A stretch of DNA of 64,000 nucleotides from Lactobacillus sp. (GCA_022483245.1 JAKVNR010000001.1:372001-436000); one strand, 5' to 3'; positions 54,911 to 63,277 are shown, counted from the first letter of the stretch. Notes: generated by a model not told the origin, from the letters alone. A program made the numbers and translations.

Positions 54911-55786
54911 GTGATTGGAAAAGTTGCCACTGGCACTGTGACGGATATCAATGAACAAGCTTATTATGTACAAATTGCAGGTCAAACTTATGCTTTACCA
55001 AAAGTTGAGGTGACCCAGGAAGAAACGCCTGCACTAGGCAGCCAAGTTGCCGGCTTTATTTATGAAAATAAGCAGAAAAAGCGGATGATGACGCAATTCT
55101 GGCCGGTAGCTGGCCCAGATCAATATGGATGGGGCAAGGTAACGCAAACGCGCCGCGATTTAGGTGTGTTTGTTGATATTGGCTTGCCTGATAAAGATGT
55201 TGTGATTTCAGAGGACGATTTGCCATTTGAAGCAAGCCGGTGGCCGCGTCCTGACGATCAATTGCTCGTGCGGCTTGAAACAGACTTGAAGGACCGAATT
55301 TGGGCCAAACTAGCTGATGAAAAGATTTTTGAGCAGTTATCGCAAAACTTTCCAGATAATTTAAATAATAAAAATATCGCCGGCACAGTTTACAGCAGCC
55401 GGCCAATTGGCGCATTTGTAATTACCGATGAATACTACCTAGCCTTTGTCCATTCGTCGCAGTCTTATCAGCCGCTTAGATTGGGAGAACACATTACGGG
55501 CCGGGTAATTGGTGCCAGCAAGTATGGCCGCTTGAATTTAAGCGTTCTGCCCCGCAGTTATGAAGAAATTGATGATGATGCGCAAATGCTACTGGTAAGT
55601 CTGCAGCGTGAAGCAACTAAGACGCTGCCATTTTCAGATGCTAGCAGCCCAGAAGAAATCAAAGCGCATTTTGGAATTTCTAAAGGTGCTTTTAAGCGGG
55701 CTATTGGCCATCTCTTGAAGGCTAACTTGATTGTGGAAGATAAAGCAGCAGGCACGATTAGCCTGCTTGAACAAGGTGAGGAATAA
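54911..55786 (+). CDS. cvfB: CvfB-like S1 RNA-binding protein (YitL family)
   Basis: 291 residues from GTG 54911 (AGAGAGGT upstream), giving MIGKVATGTVTDINEQAYYVQ. Three S1-like OB modules (GWGKVTQTRRDLGVFVDIGLPDKDVVISEDDLP is the clearest) and a C-terminal winged helix (LPFSDASSPEEIKAHFGISKGAFKRAIGHLLKANLI). CvfB affects virulence gene expression in Staphylococcus aureus; here it heads the ribT-scpA-scpB-rluB cluster. Its stop overlaps the next start as TAATG. Confidence 0.88.
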   Translation: MIGKVATGTVTDINEQAYYVQIAGQTYALPKVEVTQEETPALGSQVAGFIYENKQKKRMMTQFWPVAGPDQYGWGKVTQTRRDLGVFVDIGLPDKDVVISEDDLPFEASRWPRPDDQLLVRLETDLKDRIWAKLADEKIFEQLSQNFPDNLNNKNIAGTVYSSRPIGAFVITDEYYLAFVHSSQSYQPLRLGEHITGRVIGASKYGRLNLSVLPRSYEEIDDDAQMLLVSLQREATKTLPFSDASSPEEIKAHFGISKGAFKRAIGHLLKANLIVEDKAAGTISLLEQGEE

Positions 55787-56154
55787 TGCTGTTTAAATAC
55801 CGGCAAGATTATGAAAAAACCGTCATGGGTTTTTTGTCATATTTGCCTGACTTTAAAAACCTCAATAATTTGCGGCAAGAGATGAAGCTGTACAATAATC
55901 CAGACAATCACTTTGAAATTTATCTTTTTAGCAAAAGTCAGCAAAGCGATTATTTAGGTATTATTGGCCTGCAGCATGAGCCTAAATTCGTGGTTGTTCG
56001 GTATATTGCTTTAGCTCCAGATATTCGCAATCAACACTACGAAAAAATTTTGATGCAAGAGCTGCAAAATACCTTCCCCCAAGAAAATATTACAGCTGTG
56101 CCAGATTATACCTATCTGCTGAAGTATTTGCGGTCTGATCAGACAAATGCCTGA
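55786..56154 (+). CDS. ribT: RibT-like GNAT acetyltransferase
   Basis: 122 residues. The N-terminus MLFKYRQDYEKTVMGFLSYLPDFKNL and the acetyltransferase-like core (YLGIIGLQHEPKFVVVRYIALAPDIRNQHYEKILMQEL) resemble Bacillus RibT, also encoded just upstream of scpA. The acetyl-CoA loop is poor (RNQHYE instead of RxxGxG/A), so activity is doubtful. Coupled to cvfB by TAATG and overlaps scpA by 8 nt. Confidence 0.7.
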   Translation: MLFKYRQDYEKTVMGFLSYLPDFKNLNNLRQEMKLYNNPDNHFEIYLFSKSQQSDYLGIIGLQHEPKFVVVRYIALAPDIRNQHYEKILMQELQNTFPQENITAVPDYTYLLKYLRSDQTNA

Positions 56155-56872
56155 GCCATTAACCCTGCAGCTAGCTAGCTTTGAGGGCCCACTAGATTTA
56201 TTATTGCATTTGATTCGTCAGCAGCGGCTAGATATTTATGATATTCCGATTGCTCAAGTGACAGATCAGTACATGCATTATTTGCGGCAAATGGAGCAAA
56301 TGAACTTGCAAATTGCTGGTGATTATTTTGTGATGGCTTCGACTTTACTCAAAATTAAGTCGCAGCAGCTGCTGCCGCATAATGAATACGTTGATAATAC
56401 TGAAGAAGATTCCCGGCAGGAATTGGTTGAGCAGTTAGTTGAATATTCAATGTATCAAAAAATTGCCAGCTATTTGGGCCAGCAGGCAAAAAAAGCGCCT
56501 TTTGTGGCCGCTAAAGACCCGGCGCAGCCGACTGATCAGGCGCATTTGCCGCTAAAGCCGGGGCAAATTACGACTAGAGAGTTAGTGCAAGCTATGAGTA
56601 AAGTTGTTGCTCGGTTGCGCTTGCGTCAGCCGGCGACTAGTCAAGTAAAGCCGCACCACTTTAAAATTACTGAACTGCGAGGCAAGCTAGTACAAATGCT
56701 TGCTCGTAAAGGCAAGGTTTCATTTACTGGAGCCGCAGAAGACTTTAGCTCGATGGACGAAGTTGTGGGGTTATTTTTGGCTGTTCTTGGTTTATACAAA
56801 GACCAGGCAATTGCAGTAATTCAGCGAGGAGATGACTTGTTGCTGCAATCAGCAACTCCAACCGATGATTAA
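56147..56872 (+). CDS. scpA: Segregation and condensation protein A
   Basis: 241-residue kleisin that bridges SMC heads for chromosome condensation. The N-terminus LQLASFEGPLDLLLHLIRQQRLDIYDIPIAQVTDQYM is the family hallmark; the C-terminal winged helix (KGKVSFTGAAEDFSSMDEVVGLFLAVLGLYKDQAI) binds SMC. Overlaps ribT and scpB by 8 nt each. Confidence 0.96.
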   Translation: MPEPLTLQLASFEGPLDLLLHLIRQQRLDIYDIPIAQVTDQYMHYLRQMEQMNLQIAGDYFVMASTLLKIKSQQLLPHNEYVDNTEEDSRQELVEQLVEYSMYQKIASYLGQQAKKAPFVAAKDPAQPTDQAHLPLKPGQITTRELVQAMSKVVARLRLRQPATSQVKPHHFKITELRGKLVQMLARKGKVSFTGAAEDFSSMDEVVGLFLAVLGLYKDQAIAVIQRGDDLLLQSATPTDD

Positions 56873-57425
56873 TAAGACCGCTGCTTTAGAAGCTATTTTA
56901 TATTTAGCTGGCGATGATGGGCTAAATCTTACTGAAATAGCAACTTTATTGGAAATTGCCCAACCCGCTGCTCGGCAACTAGTTGAACACTTGCAAAAAC
57001 AGCTGCAAGCTGCTGAAACAAGTGGTTTGCAACTGCTCCAGGTGGAAGATCGCTACAAATTAACAACAAAGCCATCCTTGAGCCAGCTTGCTCAGAAATT
57101 TTTACAAACAAATGTTAGCCCTAAATTAAGCCAGGCGGCTTTAGAAGTTTTAGCGATTGTGGCTTACCAGCAACCGATTACCCGGGCTGAAATTGATGAG
57201 CTGCGCGGGGTAAATTCACACGGCGCACTGCAAACACTAGTCTGGCGCAATTTAGTGATGACTAACGGGCATAAAGCCGTTGCTGGCAATCCGCGCTTGT
57301 ATCAGACCACTGATTATTTTTTGCAATATTTTGGCTTTCAGAGCTTAGCGGATTTGCCAGCTCAGGACCAATTCAGTGAAGAAATTGAGCAACCAGCAGC
57401 AATTGATTTATTCCAGCAACGATAA
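56865..57425 (+). CDS. scpB: Segregation and condensation protein B
   Basis: 186 residues with two winged helices, including the conserved QAALEVLAIVAYQQPITRAEIDELRGVNS. ATG 56865 (MINKTAALEAILYLAGDDGL) is preferred to the track start, which reads a Cys-rich extension through scpA. It binds ScpA and SMC. Confidence 0.95.
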   Translation: MINKTAALEAILYLAGDDGLNLTEIATLLEIAQPAARQLVEHLQKQLQAAETSGLQLLQVEDRYKLTTKPSLSQLAQKFLQTNVSPKLSQAALEVLAIVAYQQPITRAEIDELRGVNSHGALQTLVWRNLVMTNGHKAVAGNPRLYQTTDYFLQYFGFQSLADLPAQDQFSEEIEQPAAIDLFQQR

Positions 57426-57447
57426 AGTTTAGATGAAGGAGACTAAC

Positions 57448-58164
57448 ATGGCTGAAAGACTGCAAAAAGTAATTGCGGCTGCCGGGATTACCTCGCGGCG
57501 CAAAGCTGAACAACTGATTTTGGCAGGACGTGTCAGTGTTGATGGTAAAAAAGTAACAACATTAGGGACCAAGGTGGAACCACATCAAGAAGTGGCTGTC
57601 GATGATGTCCCAATTAAAGCCCAAGCGCTGCATACTTATTTGTTTTATAAGCCTCGCGGGGTAATTTCAGCAGTGTCTGATAATCATGGTCGCCGAACAG
57701 TAGCCGATTATTTTGCTGATCTTCCATATCGTTTGTACCCAATTGGCCGGTTAGACTACGATACTTCAGGTCTGTTACTGATGACTGATGATGGTGATTT
57801 AGCTAATCATTTAATGCACCCGCGCAATGAAGTGCCAAAGGTTTACGTGGCAAAAGTGGAAGGGGCATTAAATGGGGCGGCTATTCATGCCTTAAAAACT
57901 GGTGTGCAAATCAAGGGACACAAAGCAAGCCCTGCGAAAGTCAAAATTTTAAAAACTAAGCAAGGGCACCGTACCTCTCAAATTGTGCAGCTAACAATTC
58001 ACGAAGGCCACTATCACCAAGTGAAGCTGATGCTGCAAGCAGTGGGTTGTCCTGTCCAAAAGTTGTCGCGCCCACGTTACGCTTTTTTGACTTTGCAAGG
58101 TTTATCAGCTGGCCAATACCGCGAATTAACGCCGCAGGAAGTTGACAAACTGCGGCATTTGTAA
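57448..58164 (+). CDS. rluB: 23S rRNA pseudouridine synthase RluB
   Basis: 238 residues: N-terminal S4 domain (RLQKVIAAAGITSRRKAEQLILAGRVSVDG) and RsuA/RluB catalytic domain with the Asp in GRLDYDTSGLLLMTDDG. RluB acts near position 2605 (E. coli numbering) of 23S rRNA. ATG 57448 with GAAGGAG upstream. Last gene of the cvfB cluster; the ribU promoter -35 lies inside its final codons. Confidence 0.94.
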   Translation: MAERLQKVIAAAGITSRRKAEQLILAGRVSVDGKKVTTLGTKVEPHQEVAVDDVPIKAQALHTYLFYKPRGVISAVSDNHGRRTVADYFADLPYRLYPIGRLDYDTSGLLLMTDDGDLANHLMHPRNEVPKVYVAKVEGALNGAAIHALKTGVQIKGHKASPAKVKILKTKQGHRTSQIVQLTIHEGHYHQVKLMLQAVGCPVQKLSRPRYAFLTLQGLSAGQYRELTPQEVDKLRHL

Positions 58165-58170
58165 TAGATT
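58142..58170 (+). promoter_or_regulatory. ribU promoter overlapping the end of rluB
   Basis: Perfect TTGACA (58142-58147), 17-nt spacer and TAGATT (58165-58170). The -35 is within rluB codons and the -10 starts right after the stop. Confidence 0.7.
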
Positions 58171-58194
58171 AAAGTTGTCAGTTGAATAAAGGAA

Positions 58195-58312
58195 ATGTTG
58201 TTCTCAAGGCAGGGTGAAAATCCCGACCGGCGGTTTGAGTCCGCAACCTGCATATGCAGTGGAGTCCTATAGGCACCGATAGTTATAGTCTAGATGGTAG
58301 AGGACAGGCATG
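58195..58312 (+). promoter_or_regulatory. FMN riboswitch (RFN element) controlling ribU
   Basis: Conserved blocks in order: AAGGCAGGGTGAAAATCCCGACCGGCGG (shown in parts: GGCAGGGTGAAAA, CCGACCGGCGG), AGTCCGC, the TAGGCACCGAT, and TAGTCTAGATGGTAGAGGAC. P1 is TGTTCTC with GAGGACA. With FMN bound, the terminator at 58345-58379 should form and stop riboflavin importer expression. Confidence 0.93.
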
Positions 58313-58344
58313 ATAACTGCTAGCTTACTTTTAAGAAAACAATT

Positions 58345-58379
58345 AGAAGGTCTGTTGCTTGGGGCAACGGATCTTTTTG
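58345..58379 (+). terminator. Terminator (expression platform) of the FMN riboswitch
   Basis: Stem AAGGTCTGTTGC / GCAACGGATCTT (wobble pairs) followed by TTTTTG, ahead of the ribU RBS. Confidence 0.82.
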
Positions 58380-58401
58380 ATTGCAGGAAGGAGTAAGTTT
58401 A

Positions 58402-58995
58402 ATGCAAAAAGAAGCTTCAACTGAAAAAATTAAACTGCGGTATTGGGTAGCCTGGGCGGTCATCGCTGCGATTGCCTTTTTAATCATGAAGTTCGAATTT
58501 CCGGTGATCCCGGTGATCCCATACCTGAAAATGGACTTTTCTGACGTGGTTGTAGCAATGTCGACCCTGATTTTTGGCCCTTTAGGCGGCACCATGGTAG
58601 CATTTTTTAAGTCGCTGCTGAATTACTTGATTTCGGGTGCGAATATTTTGAGTTTGATCGGTGATACAGCCGCTTTTCTAGCCAGCATCGCTTTTGCTTT
58701 GCCGATGTATTACTTGTCAAAGAAACATCCTGACAAGAATAGTTCAAAAATTATTGGGATTGCCGTTGGGATTATTGGGCTGACAATCGTAATGTCAGTG
58801 ATGAATGCCTTCATCTTAACTCCAATGTATGTTAAATTTGCTAACTTTACTTTGCCGCACGGGATGATGTCTTACATCTTTACCGCAATTGTCCCATTTA
58901 ACTTGGCTAAAGGTTTAGTTAACGGTGTAATTGTCTTCTTACTTTGGAAGAGTGTTATTCCGCAGCTGCAAAAATATGTCTTACGGCATTTTTAA
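58402..58995 (+). CDS. ribU: Riboflavin-binding S component of ECF transporter (RibU)
   Basis: 197 residues and about 6 TM helices. YLKMDFSDVVVAMSTLIFGPLGGTMVAFFKSLLNYL is the RibU/ECF S-component pattern, with the family FxxFxxPVIP near the N-terminus. It uses the shared EcfAA'T module encoded elsewhere to import riboflavin. ATG 58402 with GGAAGGAG is preferred to the track start. Under the FMN riboswitch. Confidence 0.95.
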   Translation: MQKEASTEKIKLRYWVAWAVIAAIAFLIMKFEFPVIPVIPYLKMDFSDVVVAMSTLIFGPLGGTMVAFFKSLLNYLISGANILSLIGDTAAFLASIAFALPMYYLSKKHPDKNSSKIIGIAVGIIGLTIVMSVMNAFILTPMYVKFANFTLPHGMMSYIFTAIVPFNLAKGLVNGVIVFLLWKSVIPQLQKYVLRHF

Positions 58996-59026
58996 ATTCA
59001 GATAATTCAACGCTTGTATGAAAAAG

Positions 59027-59062
59027 TCAATCGTCTGCCTGATAAGGCAGGCGATTTTTTGA
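59027..59062 (+). terminator. ribU terminator
   Basis: Stem AATCGTCTGCCT / AGGCAGGCGATT (one G-T) with GATA loop and T-run. Confidence 0.9.
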
Positions 59063-59087
59063 TCTAAGAATGCAAAGCCTAGGCAGC

Positions 59088-59098
59088 TATGCTAAACT
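59088..59098 (+). promoter_or_regulatory. Extended -10 of the LysM gene
   Basis: TATG-C-TAAACT, about 14 nt upstream of the GGAGGG ribosome binding site. A closer TATAAT (59106-59111) would place transcription start inside the RBS, so it is not preferred. Confidence 0.45.
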
Positions 59099-59126
59099 AG
59101 TTAGGTATAATGGAGGGAATTTCAGG

Positions 59127-59744
59127 ATGAGTGAAAAAAACGAGCAGCAGCCCTTGCAGCACTATAGCCGCCCGCAAATGTCCCGGCGGCAAGACCCCAA
59201 TCTACGCGGCCGGCATGCCGACAGCAAGCGGCACAACCGCGGCGGTAAAAAGCACACGAGCTTGTGGGTCAGCTTAATCATCATTGCTATTTTGATTATT
59301 TCAATTGGGCCATTGATCCGCTCGCAGGTGAATAAAACTGATCGACAAGATTTGGCGAGTCCAAAAGTCGTTAAAAAGAGCAGCAGCACTAAGGCTAAGA
59401 AAAAGTCGACCAGTAAGTCAACGTCTAAGGCTAAATCCAGCGCTAGTTCAAATAAAACTAAGACGCAGGCTAAAACTTCATCATCGCAGCAAACGACGAC
59501 TAACTCTGCTGCAGGTAGCACTAATTCACAATCAGCTACTAGCGGTAGCAGTAGTCAAAATACACAGACAAATACGACTAGTCAAAGCAGCAAGGGTACG
59601 CCGTCAACTTACGTTGTTAAATCTGGTGATACCTTGTCAAGTATTGCTAGTCAATATGGCCTGTCAGTTGATCAATTGACCCAGTTGAATAATCTGACTA
59701 ACACAGGCTCAATTCAGACTGGACAAACTTTGAAATTGAAATAA
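59127..59744 (+). CDS. Membrane-anchored LysM-domain protein
   Basis: 205 residues: basic cytoplasmic N-terminus (RRQDPNLRGRHADSKRHNRGGKKH), one TM helix (LWVSLIIIAILIISIGPLI, about residues 47-65), a Ser/Thr/Lys linker of about 80 residues, and a C-terminal LysM (YVVKSGDTLSSIASQYGLSVDQLTQLNNLTNTGSIQTGQTLKL) that binds peptidoglycan outside the membrane. No catalytic domain. ATG 59127 with GGAGGGAA upstream; the track start is upstream of the promoter. Function unknown beyond cell-wall attachment. Confidence 0.88.
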   Translation: MSEKNEQQPLQHYSRPQMSRRQDPNLRGRHADSKRHNRGGKKHTSLWVSLIIIAILIISIGPLIRSQVNKTDRQDLASPKVVKKSSSTKAKKKSTSKSTSKAKSSASSNKTKTQAKTSSSQQTTTNSAAGSTNSQSATSGSSSQNTQTNTTSQSSKGTPSTYVVKSGDTLSSIASQYGLSVDQLTQLNNLTNTGSIQTGQTLKLK

Positions 59745-59766
59745 AATAAAGGTCGTAAATTTGAAT

Positions 59767-59801
59767 AAGGAGGAAAGAGACGCAAGTCTCTTTTTTATTG
59801 G
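59767..59801 (+). promoter_or_regulatory. cmk ribosome binding site followed by a GNRA hairpin
   Basis: AAGGAGG (59767-59773) lies 28 nt before the cmk ATG, far beyond normal spacing. Between them is a perfect 8-bp stem AAAGAGAC-GCAA-GTCTCTTT (59774-59793), then TTTATTGG (8 nt) and ATG. Folding would bring the RBS to an effective 8-nt spacing. The same hairpin with its T-run may act as a weak terminator. No in-frame alternative start exists downstream of a stop at 59766. Confidence 0.6.
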
Positions 59802-60476
59802 ATGCAAGTAGCTATTGATGGACCTGCTTCAGCAGGCAAAAGCACGGTTGCCAAAATCGTGGCTAAAAAATTGTCATTTATTTATATCGATACTGGTGCA
59901 ATGTATCGGGCATGTACCTTGATTGCTAAAAACCATGGTTTAGACTACGGCGATGAAGCTGGGATTTTAGCAGCCATTACTCCAGGCAGCATTCGGTTTG
60001 AAGCTGGTCAAGATGAACAGCGGGTAATTGTTGAAGGTGAAGATGCTAGTTTAGCTATCAGGACGCCAGAAATTACAGCCAATGTCTCACAAGTTTCAGC
60101 TCTGCCAGGAGTGCGGGCTAAGATGGTCAGCCTGCAGCGAGAAATGGCTGGGACCACTAATGTAATTATGGATGGCCGCGATATTGGTACCACTGTTTTG
60201 CCACATGCAGATGTCAAAATTTTCTTAATTGCTTCGATTGCAGCCCGGGCCAAGCGCCGCGAACTTGACTATGCTGAAAAAGGTATTCACGAAGATTACG
60301 ATAAAATTTATCAAGACATTAAACTACGTGATTATAAAGATTCACACCGTGAAGTTTCACCTTTGCGCAAAGCCGACGATGCAGTTGAAATTGATACCTC
60401 TAATTTGAACATTGAGCAAGTTGTGGCAGCAATTTTGGACGTGATTGCAAAAAAGCAAAAAATATCACCTAAATAG
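59802..60476 (+). CDS. cmk: Cytidylate kinase
   Basis: 224-residue enzyme phosphorylating CMP/dCMP with ATP. P-loop GPASAGKST, IDTGAMYRA (CMP site), GRDIGTTVLPHADVKIFLIAS, and the LID region RAKRRE are present. Length is normal. Start ATG 59802 is unambiguous but its RBS is separated by a hairpin. rpsA follows 54 nt later, the usual cmk-rpsA pairing. Confidence 0.96.
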   Translation: MQVAIDGPASAGKSTVAKIVAKKLSFIYIDTGAMYRACTLIAKNHGLDYGDEAGILAAITPGSIRFEAGQDEQRVIVEGEDASLAIRTPEITANVSQVSALPGVRAKMVSLQREMAGTTNVIMDGRDIGTTVLPHADVKIFLIASIAARAKRRELDYAEKGIHEDYDKIYQDIKLRDYKDSHREVSPLRKADDAVEIDTSNLNIEQVVAAILDVIAKKQKISPK

Positions 60477-60530
60477 TAGAAAAATTACGCGAATTACTAT
60501 AAAATTGTTAAGTGATATTGGGAGGTATTT

Positions 60531-61733
60531 ATGTCAGAAAACAGTAATCAATTTTTAGATGCTTTAAAACAAATGCAGGGAGTTGAGGTTGGCAACATCG
60601 TTGACGTTGAAGTCTTAGACGTTGAAGACGGTCAAATCGCCGTTGGCGTTGAAAATGCAGGTGTTGAAGGTGTAATCACTAAGCGTGAATTCACTGCTGA
60701 CCGTAACGCTGACTTGCACGATTTAGTAAAACCAGGTGACAAGTTCAAAGCTTTAGTTCTGAGAAGAGCTGGCGGCGACAAGGAGAATGGTGAATTCTTC
60801 TTCTCAGTTACCCGTTTAGAAGAACGTGAAGCTTACAAGAAGTTGCAAAAGGACTTCGAAGAAGGCAACACTGTTGAAGGTACTGTTGTTGGTGCCGTTC
60901 GTGGTGGTTTGCTGGTTAATGTTGGTACTCGCGGCTTCTTACCGGCTTCACTGATTTCAAACCGTTATGTTTCTGATTTGAAGCCTTTCATCGGTAAGAA
61001 GATGAACTTAAAGATCACCGAAATTGACCCAGATAAGAACCGTCTGATCTTATCACGGAAAGACCTGATCGAAAAGGAACGGACTGAAGCCTTTGAAAAG
61101 GTTGCTTCACAATTAGTTGAAGGCGACATCATTGAAGGTACTGTTTCTCGCTTGACAGGCTTTGGTGCCTTTATTGATGTTGGTGGTGTTGACGGCTTAG
61201 TTCACATTTCAGAAATTTCCTACAAGCACGTTGACAAGCCAAGCGACGTTTTGAAGGTTGGTCAAACTGTTAAGGTTAAGGTTATTGGCATTGATAACGA
61301 CCGTCGTCGGATCTCATTGTCAATCAAGCAAACTTTGCCATCACCATTTGAAGAAGCTACTAAAGGCTTAACTGAAGGTGATGTCATTGAAGGCAAGATC
61401 AAGACCTTAACTTCATTTGGTGCTTTCGTAGAAGTTGCTGACGGTATCCAAGGTTTGGTACACGTTTCAGAAATTTCTAACAAGCACGTTGACAAGCCAA
61501 GCGATGTTTTGAAGGTTGGCGAAACTGTTAAGGTACGCGTTTTGAACATTGACCCGAATGAACACCGGATTTCACTGTCAATGAAGCAAGCACAACCAAA
61601 CAGTGAACAAGAAAGCAAACGTCCTCGTCGTCACAACAACCGTGACAATGTTGCTAATAAGTACATGAACAACAATGACAACGGCTTTGCTTTAGGTGAC
61701 ATTATTGGTGATCAATTAAAGGATCGCAATTAA
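60531..61733 (+). CDS. rpsA: 30S ribosomal protein S1 homolog (four S1 domains)
   Basis: 400 residues with four S1 OB domains starting near residues 20, 110, 195 and 280. Domains 3 and 4 are close copies (GLVHISEISYKHVDKPSD and GLVHVSEISNKHVDKPSD) even at DNA level. A low-complexity Asn/Arg tail precedes the end. Four-domain Firmicute S1 homologs help translate or stabilise mRNAs but differ from six-domain E. coli S1. GGGAGG RBS; codon use is of the highly expressed type. Confidence 0.93.
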   Translation: MSENSNQFLDALKQMQGVEVGNIVDVEVLDVEDGQIAVGVENAGVEGVITKREFTADRNADLHDLVKPGDKFKALVLRRAGGDKENGEFFFSVTRLEEREAYKKLQKDFEEGNTVEGTVVGAVRGGLLVNVGTRGFLPASLISNRYVSDLKPFIGKKMNLKITEIDPDKNRLILSRKDLIEKERTEAFEKVASQLVEGDIIEGTVSRLTGFGAFIDVGGVDGLVHISEISYKHVDKPSDVLKVGQTVKVKVIGIDNDRRRISLSIKQTLPSPFEEATKGLTEGDVIEGKIKTLTSFGAFVEVADGIQGLVHVSEISNKHVDKPSDVLKVGETVKVRVLNIDPNEHRISLSMKQAQPNSEQESKRPRRHNNRDNVANKYMNNNDNGFALGDIIGDQLKDRN

Positions 61734-61747
61734 GCTTTAACTAAGCA

Positions 61748-61783
61748 GAAAAGGGAGCTGACTAATCTCAGCTCTCTTTTTTC
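61748..61783 (+). terminator. rpsA terminator
   Basis: Stem AGGGAGCTGA / TCAGCTCTCT with a short loop and T-run. Confidence 0.85.
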
Positions 61784-61800
61784 ATCGAAGGAGGTAGCTA

Positions 61801-63111
61801 ATGGCTTTAGGAACCGTTGCAATTGTTGGCCGCCCCAATGTCGGCAAGTCAACGATTTTTAACCGCATTATTAATGAGCGCCGCTCAATCGTGGAAGATA
61901 CTCCTGGTGTTACTCGTGACCGGATTTATGCGCATGCTGAATGGCTAGGCCATAAGTTCAATTTGATTGATACTGGCGGAATTACGCTTGAACAGGCTAA
62001 GATTGAACAGGAAATCAAAGCGCAAGCAGAAGTTGCCATTGATGAAGCTGATGTCATTATCATGCTAGCTGAAGCAACCAGTGGTGTGACTGATTTGGAT
62101 GAAGCAATTGCTCAACTGCTGTATCGTGCTCACAAGCCAGTGATCCTTGGCGTTAATAAAGCCGATAACCCTGAACAACGGGCTGATATCTATGACTTTT
62201 ATAGTTTAGGCTTGGGTGATCCATATCCGCTCTCCGGGGCACATGGGACCGGTTTGGGCGATTTGCTGGATGCAGTTGTAGCCAAATTGCCGAAAACAGA
62301 TGAAAACATTGATGACAAGCGAATTTCGTTTTCAGTGATTGGCCGGCCAAACGTGGGTAAGTCCTCAATCGTTAATGCTCTGTTAGGTCAAAATCGGGTG
62401 ATTGTGGCTAATCAAGAGGGGACAACCCGTGATTCGATTGATACGACTTTTAAGACTGAAGACGGCACCGAATTTAATTTGATTGATACGGCTGGGATTC
62501 GTCGGCGCGGTAAAGTGTATGAAAAAACGGAAAAATATTCTGTTTTACGCGCTTTAAGTGCCATTGACCGTTCAGACGTAGTTGTTTTAGTTTTAGATGC
62601 TGAAACAGGCATTCGTGAGCAAGATAAACATGTTGCAGGCTTAGCGCATGATGCAGGCAAGGGGCTGCTAATTGCTGTCAATAAGTGGGACTTACCTAAA
62701 AAAGGCCCACATACAATGCATGATTTTGAAACGGAAATTCGCGCTGAATTCCAATACTTGGATTATGCGCCGATTATTTTCGTGTCTGCTAAAACAAAAC
62801 AGCGTTTACAGCAGATCCCTAAGCTGGTCAAGCAGATTAATCATAACCAACGCCAGCGTCTGCAATCCAGCAAGCTGAATGATTTGTTGCTGGATGCGAC
62901 TAAACTAGTCCCAACGCCGCTAATTCATGGCAAGCGTTTGCGGGTTTACTACATGACACAGGTTAGCGTTGCGCCACCAACATTTGTCGTCTTTGTTAAC
63001 GATCCTGACCTAATGCACTTTTCGTATGAGCGCTTCTTAATCAACCAGCTAAGACAGAATTTTGACTTTACTGGAACCCCAATTAAAATTATTCCACGTC
63101 AGCGGAAGTGA
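61801..63111 (+). CDS. der: Ribosome biogenesis GTPase Der (EngA)
   Basis: 436 residues with tandem G domains and a C-terminal KH-like domain. Domain 1: [17 protein letters not shown]. Domain 2: [24 protein letters not shown]. The KH domain ends [19 protein letters not shown]. It acts in 50S maturation. GAAGGAGGT before the ATG. The cmk-rpsA-der-hup order is common in lactobacilli. Confidence 0.97.
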   Translation: MALGTVAIVGRPNVGKSTIFNRIINERRSIVEDTPGVTRDRIYAHAEWLGHKFNLIDTGGITLEQAKIEQEIKAQAEVAIDEADVIIMLAEATSGVTDLDEAIAQLLYRAHKPVILGVNKADNPEQRADIYDFYSLGLGDPYPLSGAHGTGLGDLLDAVVAKLPKTDENIDDKRISFSVIGRPNVGKSSIVNALLGQNRVIVANQEGTTRDSIDTTFKTEDGTEFNLIDTAGIRRRGKVYEKTEKYSVLRALSAIDRSDVVVLVLDAETGIREQDKHVAGLAHDAGKGLLIAVNKWDLPKKGPHTMHDFETEIRAEFQYLDYAPIIFVSAKTKQRLQQIPKLVKQINHNQRQRLQSSKLNDLLLDATKLVPTPLIHGKRLRVYYMTQVSVAPPTFVVFVNDPDLMHFSYERFLINQLRQNFDFTGTPIKIIPRQRK

Positions 63112-63150
63112 TTTGCACCATACAAAGCCGTTAAACTGTCTTTTTTGGCG

Positions 63151-63176
63151 AAAAACCTTGCCGCCACGCGGTTTTT
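63151..63176 (+). terminator. Probable der terminator
   Basis: AAAAA ... CCGC-CAC-GCGG ... TTTTT with a bulge; inner stem 4 bp plus flanking A/T pairing. Less certain than the other terminators. Confidence 0.55.
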
Positions 63177-63240
63177 GTGGTAATTTTTGTTGCAGGAAAC
63201 AATGATAGGTAGTCATCATTCTTCCTTATTTCAAATAGTC

Positions 63241-63259
63241 TTGAGCAGGTTTTGCTCAA
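63241..63259 (+). promoter_or_regulatory. Hairpin before the hup ribosome binding site
   Basis: Perfect 7-bp stem TTGAGCA-GGTTT-TGCTCAA ends 3 nt upstream of CAGGAGG. It could protect the transcript 5' end or modulate translation. Confidence 0.45.
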
Positions 63260-63277
63260 TTCAGGAGGTGTAGAAGA

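Noticed and set aside
59774-59799. Plain terminator of the LysM gene
   Set aside because: The stem is A/T-heavy with three GC pairs, follows directly on an AGGAGG and leaves ideal spacing to the cmk ATG, so a role in cmk translation fits better; dual use is possible.
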